A DNA stretch of 64,000 nt, taken from positions 100,011 to 164,010 of the forward strand of contig JBQTIY010000004.1 of assembly GCA_052387675.1 (NCBI GenBank), given 5' to 3'. Position 1 is the first letter of the stretch. Each line of letters opens with the position of its first letter. Of this stretch, positions 54,038 through 64,000 are shown piece by piece. Source of the stretch: JBQTIY01 sp052387675 (GTDB lineage: Bacteria > Planctomycetota > B15-G4). A model generated the notes under the pieces. It worked only from the letters and a program-made list of their open reading frames with translations. It searched no databases and was not told the DNA's origin. A program made the position numbers and the translations under genes.

Positions 54038-54526
54038 GTGTTCGCCGCGGTAGGGCTCGCTCTGCTGCCCGGCTGCGTGACGCGCAAGCTGCACCTGCGC
54101 AGCGACCCGCCCGGCGCCGTGGCCTATCTCGATGGCGAGCGCGTGGGGGTCACGCCCCTCGAACTCGACTTCCTCTCCTACGGCACACGGCGAGTTGAAC
54201 TGCTCTTGCCGGATCACGCTCGCCATGTCGAACTCATCACGCTCGAAAGGCCGTGGTGGCAATGGGTGCCCTTCGACATCGTAACTGAGCTGTTACTGCC
54301 TTGGAATATCCACAGCGAGCACTCCTTCGATATCAGGTTGCGCCTGATCGACGAAGAAGGCAGTTGGGAGGCTGCGCGGGCCGCCTTCGAACGCCTGCGA
54401 CTGGCGCGTGAAGCCCTCGATCGACCCGTCTTCAACGAGAGCGATGGCGTCGACGCGGAAGTCGCCGAGGAGGACATCGCTCCCGAAGGGGGCGGCCAGA
54501 GCGGTACTCAGGACGGTGATTCATGA
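54038..54526 (+). CDS. PEGA-domain lipoprotein
   Basis: 162 residues from GTG 54038, the first in-frame start after the tRNA end. The N-terminus MFAAVGLALLPGCVTRK has a short hydrophobic stretch and a LPGC lipobox, so Cys13 may be lipidated. A PEGA domain follows (LHLRSDPPGAVAYLDGERVG, then TPLELDFLSYGTRRVEL). The segment LERPWWQWVPFDIVTELLLPW is a pattern shared with many planctomycetal PEGA proteins. The C-terminus is acidic. An in-frame ATG at 53939 lies inside the tRNA and is not the start. The stop overlaps murD by 4 nt. Confidence 0.75.
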   Translation: MFAAVGLALLPGCVTRKLHLRSDPPGAVAYLDGERVGVTPLELDFLSYGTRRVELLLPDHARHVELITLERPWWQWVPFDIVTELLLPWNIHSEHSFDIRLRLIDEEGSWEAARAAFERLRLAREALDRPVFNESDGVDAEVAEEDIAPEGGGQSGTQDGDS

Positions 54527-56016
54527 CGCCGACCAGCCTGAAGGGGCGCCGGGTCGTGGTGCTGGGCCTGGGGCGTTTCGGCGGAGGCCTCGGTGCTGCG
54601 CGTTGGCTCTTGCGCGAGGGCGCCCAGGTGACCGTCACCGATCGCGCCGATCCTCGCTCACTGGCTGAGCCGGCCGGCGAGCTCGCCGCGGCAGGTGCCC
54701 GTCTCGTCCTCGGCAGCCATGACGGCGTGGACTTTGCCGGCACCGAGATGCTGGTCCTGAACCCAGCCGTTCCTCTGTCGGCGCCGCCCGTCCGCGCGGC
54801 TCTCGCGGCCGGCGTGCCGGTGGTGAGCGAGATCGGCCTGCTCATGGAGCGCTGGCCGGGCCCCATCCTGGGAGTCACCGGCAGCAACGGCAAGTCCACC
54901 ACGACGAGCATGGCCCACGCCGTACTGCGCGCGGCGGGAGTGCCGGCCTCGCTGGGCGGCAACATCGGCGGCTCGCTGCTCGACCGCTTGGAGCAAGCCA
55001 CTTCCGGGGAAGTCGCCGTGCTCGAACTCTCCTCCTTCATGCTGGATCTGCTGGCACTGCAAGGCTTGGGGCCGGATGTCGCGGTCATCACCAACATCAC
55101 GCCCAACCACCTGGACCGGCACGGCAGTTACGAGGCTTACAAGGCCAGCAAGCGCCTCATCCTCAGCCGGGCTCGGCGTGCCGTGCTCAATGCCGACGAT
55201 CCGGAAGTGCGCGCGCTGGCCAACGGATACACAGGCGAGATGCTTTGGTTTGGTGCGGAAGCGGCCGGCGAGCAAGGCACAGATGTTCAGGATTCAGGCG
55301 CGGGCGCCAGCAGCCCAAGGCCGGATCTCGCGGTGACTGCCACCGGAGCGATTGTCGATCGGCGCAGCTGGACGGTGCTGCGCGACGCGGACATGCCGCT
55401 GCCCGGCCGGATGAATCGGCTCAACGCCGCCTGCGCCACGCTGGCGGCGGCGGCCGTGCTGGCCGACGAGGTGCGCGCGACGCGCGCCCTGCCCGCCGCG
55501 CTCGCCGCCTACGAACTGCCTCCGCATCGCCTGCAGCAGGTCGGACACTTCCACGGCGTGAGCTGGGTGGATGACTCGGTCTCCACCACGCCCGAGTCCA
55601 CGCGCGCTTCGCTCGAGGCGCTTGGCGGCCGTTGCATCCTCATTGCCGGTGGCCACGACAAAGGCCTCGATCCCGAACCGCTGCTGGCGGGCGCGGCGCG
55701 CTTTGCGCGCGTCGTGCTCACCGTCGGTGAAGAGGGCGGGCGCCTGCTGGCCGAGTTCACGCGGCGGGGCGTGCGCGCCGAAGGCGTGGTCACGGTGCCG
55801 GCCGCCGTGGCGCGGGCCGCTGTGCTGGCGCTGCCCGGCGAAACGGTGCTGCTCTCGCCGGGCTACTCCAGCCACGACCAATTCACCAACTACGAGGAGC
55901 GGGCCGCGGTTTTCGCCCGGGAAGCCTTGGCCATTGGCCGCGAGCTGCGGCGGCCCGGGGCCCAGGCTGTGTCCGATTCTGCGGCCGATGCCGCGCCGGC
56001 GGGTTCGGCGCCCTAG
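54523..56016 (+). CDS. murD: UDP-N-acetylmuramoylalanine-D-glutamate ligase
   Basis: 497 residues, somewhat longer than the usual 440-450. The ATP-binding loop is VTGSNGKSTTTSMAHAVL (Lys124), and the ligase motifs ELSSFMLDLLALQGLGPDVAVITNITPNHLDRHGS-like and WVDDSVSTTPESTRASLEAL are present, with a C-terminal GYSSHDQFTNYEERAAVFARE motif. It adds D-glutamate to UDP-MurNAc-L-Ala in peptidoglycan synthesis. No other mur genes are adjacent; the gene is coupled to a PEGA lipoprotein instead. Confidence 0.93.
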   Translation: MTPTSLKGRRVVVLGLGRFGGGLGAARWLLREGAQVTVTDRADPRSLAEPAGELAAAGARLVLGSHDGVDFAGTEMLVLNPAVPLSAPPVRAALAAGVPVVSEIGLLMERWPGPILGVTGSNGKSTTTSMAHAVLRAAGVPASLGGNIGGSLLDRLEQATSGEVAVLELSSFMLDLLALQGLGPDVAVITNITPNHLDRHGSYEAYKASKRLILSRARRAVLNADDPEVRALANGYTGEMLWFGAEAAGEQGTDVQDSGAGASSPRPDLAVTATGAIVDRRSWTVLRDADMPLPGRMNRLNAACATLAAAAVLADEVRATRALPAALAAYELPPHRLQQVGHFHGVSWVDDSVSTTPESTRASLEALGGRCILIAGGHDKGLDPEPLLAGAARFARVVLTVGEEGGRLLAEFTRRGVRAEGVVTVPAAVARAAVLALPGETVLLSPGYSSHDQFTNYEERAAVFAREALAIGRELRRPGAQAVSDSAADAAPAGSAP

Positions 56017-56090
56017 GCGAGCATCCTTCTGCGCCAGCGGCCCTTCGGCCCTGTCGCACCGCTCCTGCAGGTGCTAGAAAGGCGAATCAC

Positions 56091-56633
56091 ATGTTTCGTG
56101 GCTGCGATCGCTGTGACAATCCCGCCTCGGTGCACCTCACCGAGATCAAGGGCGGGCAGAAGACCGAGAAGCACCTGTGCGAAAACTGCGCGCGGGCGCT
56201 GCATGTGCCGCAGGCCGCCAAGGAATTGCAGAAGCTCCTGAAGTCCTTCGAGCCCAGCCAACAGCTCGCGCGCCGCGCGGCCACCGAGAGCGGACGTCTG
56301 TGCCCCGACTGCGGCATGACCTGGGCCGAGTTCCGGCAGCATGGCCGCTTTGGCTGCGAGCGCGACTACGAAGTCTTCGGACAGGAGATCGAACGCTTGC
56401 TGCGCCGCATCCACGGCGCCGACCGCTACTCCGGCAAGACTCCGAGCGGCGGCCAGGTGGATGCCGGGCAGGCGCTCGATGTCCTCACGCGCATCCGGCG
56501 CCGGCTCGATGAGGCCATCAAGGACGAGAAATACGAGGAGGCGGCGCAGTTGCGCGATGAGCTGGCCAAGCTGCGCGGCGGGGAGCCCACACCCGCGCGT
56601 CCACCCACGCCGCCGCCGGCCGCGGAGGGCTGA
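56091..56633 (+). CDS. mcsA: McsA-like zinc protein with UVR domain
   Basis: 180 residues. CDRC (residues 5-8), CENC (about 30), CPDC (about 66) and a later single Cys form zinc-binding pairs, and the C-terminus holds a UVR domain (LDEAIKDEKYEEAAQLRDEL). McsA activates the protein arginine kinase McsB. The ATG has AAAGG 8 nt upstream. mcsB follows after only 4 nt. The C-terminal tail is proline rich. No CtsR repressor gene is seen beside it. Confidence 0.88.
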   Translation: MFRGCDRCDNPASVHLTEIKGGQKTEKHLCENCARALHVPQAAKELQKLLKSFEPSQQLARRAATESGRLCPDCGMTWAEFRQHGRFGCERDYEVFGQEIERLLRRIHGADRYSGKTPSGGQVDAGQALDVLTRIRRRLDEAIKDEKYEEAAQLRDELAKLRGGEPTPARPPTPPPAAEG

Positions 56634-56637
56634 GGTC

Positions 56638-57732
56638 ATGGAACGGCCCCCCAAGGATCCGCTCTTCCCGCTCAAGGGGCTGTGTCTGCTCGGTGAGGGC
56701 CAGGAACAGGACGTGGTCGTGAGCACGCGCATGCGCCTGGCGCGCAATGTGCAGGGCTTCCGCTTCAAGACCCGCTTCCGCGAGGGCGAAGCCGCGCGGC
56801 TCGTCGAGCACATGCAGGAGGCGCTGGCCGCTACCGATCCCGCGCTGCGCTATCTGGCCCTCGACGCGCTCACCGCGACGCAGCGCGAAGTGCTCTTCGA
56901 GCGGCACCTCATTTCCGCCGAGCACGTGGCCGACACACACCCGCGCGGCGTGGCCAGCAATGCCGACGGCACGACGAGCATCATGGTGAATGAGGAAGAT
57001 CACCTGCGCGTGCAGGGCTTTTCACCTGGCCTGGAGCTGGATGCGCTCAGTACGCGCGTTGAGGCGCTCGACGACGCACTCGGCTGCCACGTGAAGTACT
57101 GCTTCGACCAGCGCTACGGCTTCCTCACCTCCTGCCCCACGAACACCGGCACCGGCCTGCGCATCTCGGTCATGCTGCACTTGCCGGCGCTGGCCTTCCG
57201 GCGTGAGGCGCCGCAGGGCGGCGGGCAGCTCGAGCCGGGCATCGTCAAGGTGCACAAGGCCGCCCAGAAGCTGGGCCTGACGGTGCGCGGCACGCACGGC
57301 GAGAGCAGCCGCGCCGAGGGCGACTTCTATCAGGTCAGTAACCAGGTCACGCTGGGCCGCTCGCCCGAACAGACCGGCGCCGATCTGCGCAAAGTCCTGG
57401 ATCATGTGATCCAGTACGAACGGCAGTCGCGCGACATCCTGCTCAAGGACGACCGCACCCGGCTCGAGGATCTGGTCTGGCGCGCCTGGGCCATCCTCTG
57501 CCACGCGCGGCGCATCTCGTCGCGTGAGGCGCTGGCGCACCTCTCTGCGCTGCGCCTCGGTGTCTGGCTCAAGATCCTGCCGCAGGTGCAGGTGGGCACC
57601 CTGCACGAACTCATGATGCGCATGGGCCCAGGGCACCTGAAGCTGGAAGCCGGCCGCGAGCTGGCCCCGCGCGACCGCGACGTGACACGCGCCAAACTCA
57701 TCCGCGAAGTTATTGCGCGTCCGGCTTCGTGA
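56638..57732 (+). CDS. mcsB: Protein arginine kinase McsB
   Basis: 364 residues, the family length. The kinase part resembles phosphagen kinases: VVVSTRMRLARNVQGF, IMVNEEDHLRVQ with the catalytic Glu, GFLTSCPTNTGTGLRISVMLHLP with the conserved Cys, and SNQVTLGRS. The C-terminus keeps the RDxxRA phosphoarginine-binding motif (RDVTRA). McsB tags substrates with phosphoarginine for ClpCP. Here ClpC is encoded 2.4 kb downstream after two unrelated genes. Start 56638 follows directly on mcsA. Confidence 0.93.
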   Translation: MERPPKDPLFPLKGLCLLGEGQEQDVVVSTRMRLARNVQGFRFKTRFREGEAARLVEHMQEALAATDPALRYLALDALTATQREVLFERHLISAEHVADTHPRGVASNADGTTSIMVNEEDHLRVQGFSPGLELDALSTRVEALDDALGCHVKYCFDQRYGFLTSCPTNTGTGLRISVMLHLPALAFRREAPQGGGQLEPGIVKVHKAAQKLGLTVRGTHGESSRAEGDFYQVSNQVTLGRSPEQTGADLRKVLDHVIQYERQSRDILLKDDRTRLEDLVWRAWAILCHARRISSREALAHLSALRLGVWLKILPQVQVGTLHELMMRMGPGHLKLEAGRELAPRDRDVTRAKLIREVIARPAS

Positions 57733-57842
57733 CAAGAGCCCACCTCTCGCTGGAAATCCCTTAGCGGCCCACCCCTAGTCGCTGTTAAGCTGCCACTCGG
57801 GAATCGGGGCAGAGAGCGAACCACACAGACTAGGAGGGCCTC

Positions 57843-58238
57843 ATGAGACTCGTCATCGTTGCGGTCATGGCTTTGATCAGTGTCTCTGCTCAACCAGAGC
57901 TCGGCGTCTGCGGCACGACGGCAGTGCTGATCGCGACGGAGTGGAAGGTCTCTTGCACGAATGGCTGTCCAGCTGTCGAGGGCCCATCCGGCCCCATTCC
58001 GAATCCCTGCGTCGAGGGAAGTGGATCCGACGCGGCTGGTCCTTATACGTCCTGTTTTTGCTCCGGCCCAAACGGCGGCGAGCCTGCCTGCTGTCACACG
58101 GTCATTCGCGCTGCCGGGCCGGATTCGCGGGGGACGTGTAGCGATGCCCCTGGACTCGGCTGCGGGGGTGGGGACTGCGTTGACGCAAACAGTCGGGAGA
58201 ACATCGTTGACTATATTTGCACGGGTGGGGGCTCCTGA
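57843..58238 (+). CDS. Cysteine-rich secreted protein
   Basis: 131 residues with a typical signal peptide (residues about 1-17, VIVAVMALISVSA) and a strong AGGAGG 5 nt before ATG 57843. The mature part has twelve cysteines (for example CTNGCPAVEG, YTSCFCSG, PACCHTV and GLGCGGGDC), which fits six disulphides, and is rich in Gly and Pro. I do not recognise a family. Base use appears less GC-rich than the flanking mcsB and clpC. It interrupts the usual mcsB-clpC order and overlaps the next reading frame. Confidence 0.75.
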   Translation: MRLVIVAVMALISVSAQPELGVCGTTAVLIATEWKVSCTNGCPAVEGPSGPIPNPCVEGSGSDAAGPYTSCFCSGPNGGEPACCHTVIRAAGPDSRGTCSDAPGLGCGGGDCVDANSRENIVDYICTGGGS

Positions 58239-59932
58239 CTCAGTTTCGAAGAGCAAGCCAGTCCCGCTGGCACATTTGGAGTTTGCTTGCGCTTGCCGCG
58301 TGCCTTGCGTGTCTGTGGTGGTTCTGGGATGCGCGAGGTAGCGCTGACGATGTGCAGAGCCGCCCGGAGTTAGTCATCCAGAGTCCGGGTACGGGGACTC
58401 TCATCCGAGAAGACGGGCTCTTCGACTTGGAGCCAGCCACAGCTTCACATCAATTGCAGCCGTCAACGATAAGCAGCGAGTGGCAAGTCATCGTGCGTAC
58501 CCGCGAAGGGTTCCCAATCCCCGACGCTCAAGTCTTGTTGAGGGAAGCAGGATTCTGGCGGCCGCCTTCCATGGCAGGCGGAAATGGCGAGATTGCGCTA
58601 AGCAGCGAGTTTCCCATTCGTGTTGCGGCGCGTGCGCCGGGGTTCGCACCAAACGAAGTTCGAGTCGAAGAGTTGCCGGATGTGCCGGTTGTGCTGACTC
58701 TCGGTCCAGAAACCGTGCTGTCTGGGCGGGTCGTCTGGCTGGATGGAAGTTCGGCCTCGTCTCAGACGATCGATCGAGTCGTGGCTGTTCCGCTGCGAGA
58801 GTTCATCAATGGGCAGGAGCCGGTCGAGGACTCGCCCTATGTTCGAATGGCAGCGATCGGATTCGAGGGCTGGTTCGGTTTGACAGAACTCGATCCGGCT
58901 ACGAATTATCGAGTGTTGGCTGCCGGGCGGGGAGTCATCACCGTGGACGCTCCAACAGTTTCACGATTTGACCGCCCGGTTACTGTCACCGTCGGGAGAC
59001 TCTTCGCCAGCAAGGTCTCGCTGATTGACTCGTCAACGAGGCATGCCCTCCGAGCAGCGCGTGGCTCTTTCGGATCGTCGGGCCAGTTTCTCCGTCCACT
59101 CACGAGCGCCAAGCTCGCAAAGCCTGTTCATCCGAGCGACCTGGATTTGTCATTAGCGGGGCTGCACTTAGGGGGTGATAGTCCTCTCGGCTGGGACGTG
59201 AGCCTCTGGGCCTATGCCGGGAGCCAGAACGATCTGGAGCTCGGCCCCTTCGAGATGTCGGTCGATATCCCGGGGTACGAGCCGACACGCGCGCAGTTCC
59301 AAATGCCCTGGACAGGACGAGGCCTAGGCGAGTTGGAGATTGCGTGTGAGCCCAGTGTGAATCGATGGGGATCACTGCTGCTCGAACTTGCCAATACTCA
59401 GCAGTGCCCTCCTACGCTCAAAAGTCCGTACGGCGTGCTCTTGCTGCACCCGTCAATGGAGCATGCGCCATTAGGTCAACGCCACTTCGAGGTTGGGCTT
59501 TCCTACCCGGACTCGAGTGGACGAATTTTCGTCGGTAGTCTTCCCGAGGGGGATTACACGAGCAGTCTCCGCCTCCTTCCGCTGAAGCACACACTCGTCG
59601 CGTCCGGGTCCTTTTCGATTCGCCAGGGCACCGAGTCATTGCTGAAATTCGATCTCGCAGGACTCGCAGCGTTGCAGGTGGAAGTGCTCGATTCCCACGC
59701 TCGCCACTTCGAGGGCCCGCTCACGCTTGAAATGATTCCCGAGGGGCAAGCGCCGGGCCTGGCTGGTCGCTTCGTCGCTTTTAAGCAAGGCCCCTACATC
59801 GTCCCCAACGTTCCGCCGGGCAGCTGGACTGCTAGAACGAGTGCCATTCTGCCGCTCGACCAGGGCTGGAAACTCGAAGGGAGGGCGACCCTGGGTGCCG
59901 GAGACTTTGGTTTCTTGACCTTGTCGCGCTGA
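58217..59932 (+). CDS. Membrane-anchored carboxypeptidase-regulatory-like protein
   Basis: 571 residues if it starts at TTG 58217, which lies within the end of the cysteine-rich gene; the exact start is uncertain. One membrane segment (about residues 20-40, WSLLALAACLACLWWFW) precedes an outer part with modules such as WQVIVRTREGFPIPDAQVLL and GPETVLSGRVVWLDGSSAS, of the same Ig-like type as in the 45241 protein. It lacks an enzyme domain. Together with the Cys-rich gene it forms a two-gene insert between mcsB and clpC, possibly acting at the envelope. Confidence 0.65.
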   Translation: MHGWGLLTQFRRASQSRWHIWSLLALAACLACLWWFWDARGSADDVQSRPELVIQSPGTGTLIREDGLFDLEPATASHQLQPSTISSEWQVIVRTREGFPIPDAQVLLREAGFWRPPSMAGGNGEIALSSEFPIRVAARAPGFAPNEVRVEELPDVPVVLTLGPETVLSGRVVWLDGSSASSQTIDRVVAVPLREFINGQEPVEDSPYVRMAAIGFEGWFGLTELDPATNYRVLAAGRGVITVDAPTVSRFDRPVTVTVGRLFASKVSLIDSSTRHALRAARGSFGSSGQFLRPLTSAKLAKPVHPSDLDLSLAGLHLGGDSPLGWDVSLWAYAGSQNDLELGPFEMSVDIPGYEPTRAQFQMPWTGRGLGELEIACEPSVNRWGSLLLELANTQQCPPTLKSPYGVLLLHPSMEHAPLGQRHFEVGLSYPDSSGRIFVGSLPEGDYTSSLRLLPLKHTLVASGSFSIRQGTESLLKFDLAGLAALQVEVLDSHARHFEGPLTLEMIPEGQAPGLAGRFVAFKQGPYIVPNVPPGSWTARTSAILPLDQGWKLEGRATLGAGDFGFLTLSR

Positions 59933-59944
59933 GTTGCGCGGATC

Positions 59945-59957
59945 GGGCCAGCGGCCC
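59945..59957 (+). terminator. Hairpin, possible terminator
   Basis: GGGCC (59945-59949) pairs with GGCCC (59953-59957) around AGC, just after the surface protein stop. It has no T-run. A GATAAT sequence (60019-60024), five of six to the -10 consensus, follows and may start the clpC transcript. Confidence 0.3.
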
Positions 59958-60105
59958 CAGCGTGGTGCCTTGAGCCGAGTTGCGGATCTGCCGATGGTGT
60001 CGCAGCACTCGATTGGGCGATAATCCTTCGCCCGGCTTAAGCAGGCCCGTTTGGCAGGCCAGCCGGACGATGCTATTCCGCACGACTCCCCCGGCAGACC
60101 GACCC

Positions 60106-62676
<2,571 letters not shown>

Positions 62677-62681
62677 GGCGC

Positions 62682-64000
62682 ATGGCCCGGTCCGCTGTCG
62701 CTCGACGGGCCGCCGCGCTGGCGCTGTGCCTGCTGGGGCCGGCCGCGGGGCCAGCCGTGTGCACGATCGTGCCGCAGGAGGCCTGGGCTCCCGTGCCGGA
62801 CGGTCATCGCCCGCCGGTGGTGGAGTGGGTGGGCGCGGTTCCGCCCGAGGCCGCCGAGCTGCACGCGCACCCCGAGCGCTTCACGGAACTGCTCGAATCC
62901 CAGGGGCTGCTGCTCGACCTGAGCTCGCGCAGCGTGACGGCGCGCGGCGGAGCGCTGCACGATGCGGCCTCGCTCAGCTATCCGGTGGAGTACGTGCTCG
63001 TCACCGAGCGCGGCAAGACGCATGAGGCGCTCTTCGTGCTCAAAGCGCAGCCCTCGCTGCTCGACGCCTGCCTGCGCGCGATCGGCCTGCATCCCGGTGT
63101 GCCGATGCGCTACGTGCTGCGCGATCCACCGCCCAGCGCTGCGGAACAGGAGGCCGGCGTCTCGCCGTGGGAGCCGCTCCCGGCCTATGGCCCGATCGTG
63201 TCCATCGACGTGGCCTGGACCGATGACACCGGCGCACCGCGCCGCGCGCCGCTCGACTCGCTGCTGGAGGATGTGCGCACCGGCGAGGCCCTCGCCGAGG
63301 CCGGCTGGGTTTTTGTGGGCAGCCGCTACGGGCCGCTGCGGCAGGGCCAGCGCGTGGTGCAGACGCACCTGCCCGATCTCACCGGCAATATCGTGGCCAC
63401 CTACCTCACCGGCGAAGGCACCTCGCTCTTCGAGCGCAACTCGCTGGAGGGCATCGACGATTCGCTCTACACGCTGCACGCCGGACAGGCACCGGCGCGC
63501 GGCACGCCCGTCTCACTCATCTTTCGCGCCACCGGCCGCAGCACCGAGGCGCCTCCGCCGGAGAGAAGCGATGCCGTGGTGCTGGGGGAGCGCGGCGAGC
63601 GGCTCGATCATTGGCTCTCGGCCCTGGTGCCCTGGGGCTTTTCCGGCGTCGTGCTCGTGAAGGAGGCCGGCAACGTCGTGCTGCATCAGGCCTACGGGCT
63701 GGCCGACCGGCGCACCGCCCTGCCCATGAGCACGGCCAGCGTCTTTCCCTGGAGTGCGGTCGCGCAGGAGATGGTGGCCGTGGCAGTGCTCCAGCTCGTG
63801 CAGCGCGGAGCGCTGGGTCTGGACGATTCACTCGTGCGTCATTTGCGGCACGTGCCCGACGACAAGGCCGCGATCACGGTGCGGCAATTGCTCGAGCATC
63901 GCTCCGGACTGCCGGCGGACGTGGCCGGCGCAGCCACGATCGGCCGCGCCGAAGCCCTGCGCGCGCTCCTCGCCGCGCCGCTCGTCTTTCCGCCCGGCGA
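62682..64000 (+). CDS. YdjY-like/beta-lactamase-fold fusion protein (3' end cut by window)
   Basis: About 439 residues visible, starting at ATG 62682, 5 nt after clpC. A signal peptide (about residues 1-27) is followed by a YdjY-like domain (residues about 45-275, with TERGKTHEALFVLKAQPSLL and WVFVGSRYGPL), then a beta-lactamase/serine hydrolase fold from about residue 310 (GFSGVVLVKEAGNVVLHQAYGLADRRT, LLEHRSGLPAD). Where the family has SxxK, the codons give S358-A-V-A361, so the lysine is missing. The protein may be a non-catalytic binding domain. The remainder lies outside the window. Confidence 0.75.
   Translation, partial: MARSAVARRAAALALCLLGPAAGPAVCTIVPQEAWAPVPDGHRPPVVEWVGAVPPEAAELHAHPERFTELLESQGLLLDLSSRSVTARGGALHDAASLSYPVEYVLVTERGKTHEALFVLKAQPSLLDACLRAIGLHPGVPMRYVLRDPPPSAAEQEAGVSPWEPLPAYGPIVSIDVAWTDDTGAPRRAPLDSLLEDVRTGEALAEAGWVFVGSRYGPLRQGQRVVQTHLPDLTGNIVATYLTGEGTSLFERNSLEGIDDSLYTLHAGQAPARGTPVSLIFRATGRSTEAPPPERSDAVVLGERGERLDHWLSALVPWGFSGVVLVKEAGNVVLHQAYGLADRRTALPMSTASVFPWSAVAQEMVAVAVLQLVQRGALGLDDSLVRHLRHVPDDKAAITVRQLLEHRSGLPADVAGAATIGRAEALRALLAAPLVFPPG

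Overview
The window comes from a GC-rich bacterium with densely packed genes; many neighbours overlap by 1-16 nt. It is diderm and makes a Kdo-type lipopolysaccharide, because it carries kdsD, kdsC, an LptC/LptA-like bridge protein and lptD. Several family choices point to Planctomycetota or a close relative: a PEGA-domain lipoprotein, a YdjY-type domain, a YfbK-type von Willebrand factor A protein paired with an ECF sigma factor, several carboxypeptidase-regulatory-like surface proteins, and a secreted protein with a C-terminal 'SNAL' signature. That placement is inferred from family content; there is no rRNA here to confirm it. I see no insertion sequence, prophage or CRISPR array.

Layout. 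1-2.9 kb: the end of dnaN, then dciA and gyrB, with no recF between them. 2.9-10 kb (minus strand): a five-gene overlapping operon kdsD-kdsC-lptC/A-lptD-tatA. 10-15.4 kb: an M50 protease, scpA, trxA, fmt, rsmB and a TIM-barrel isomerase. 15.4-17.8 kb (minus): a DRE-TIM acyl-CoA synthase/lyase and an unknown protein. 18-25 kb: signal peptidase I with a large insert, a GT2/GT83 lipid-linked sugar transfer pair, dapF, and a large membrane protein with a degenerate spermidine-synthase-like domain. 25-26.7 kb (minus): an ECF-like sigma factor and a zinc-finger partner. 26.8-30.6 kb: gyrA-ribBA. 30.8-34.5 kb: ECF sigma, anti-sigma, a Spy/CnrX-like protein, then a PilM/PilN-like fusion and a PilO-like protein. 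34.6-38.9 kb: a hybrid-sensor histidine kinase and two response regulators. 38.9-42.1 kb (minus): carB. 42.3-48.2 kb: ECF sigma, an anti-sigma/VWA fusion and a nine-module surface protein. 48.2-53.2 kb: nnrD, a secreted protein and a YfhO-type membrane protein. 53.3-56 kb: a DUF151 nuclease, two tRNA-Ser genes, a PEGA lipoprotein and murD. 56-62.7 kb: mcsA-mcsB and clpC, split by a cysteine-rich secreted protein and a surface protein. 62.7-64 kb: a truncated YdjY/beta-lactamase-fold fusion.

How the genes work together. The window mixes core information processing and envelope biogenesis with three separate sigma/anti-sigma type regulatory sets, each tied to envelope or surface proteins. The most unusual items are: the LptC/LptA-like protein with four internal repeat modules; the insertion of two atypical secreted/surface genes between mcsB and clpC; the beta-lactamase-fold fusion that has lost the SxxK lysine; the signal peptidase with a roughly 200-residue insert; the sigma plus VWA-fusion pair; and several promoters placed so close to the start codon that leaderless transcripts are likely. 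No gene-free stretch exceeds 300 bases.
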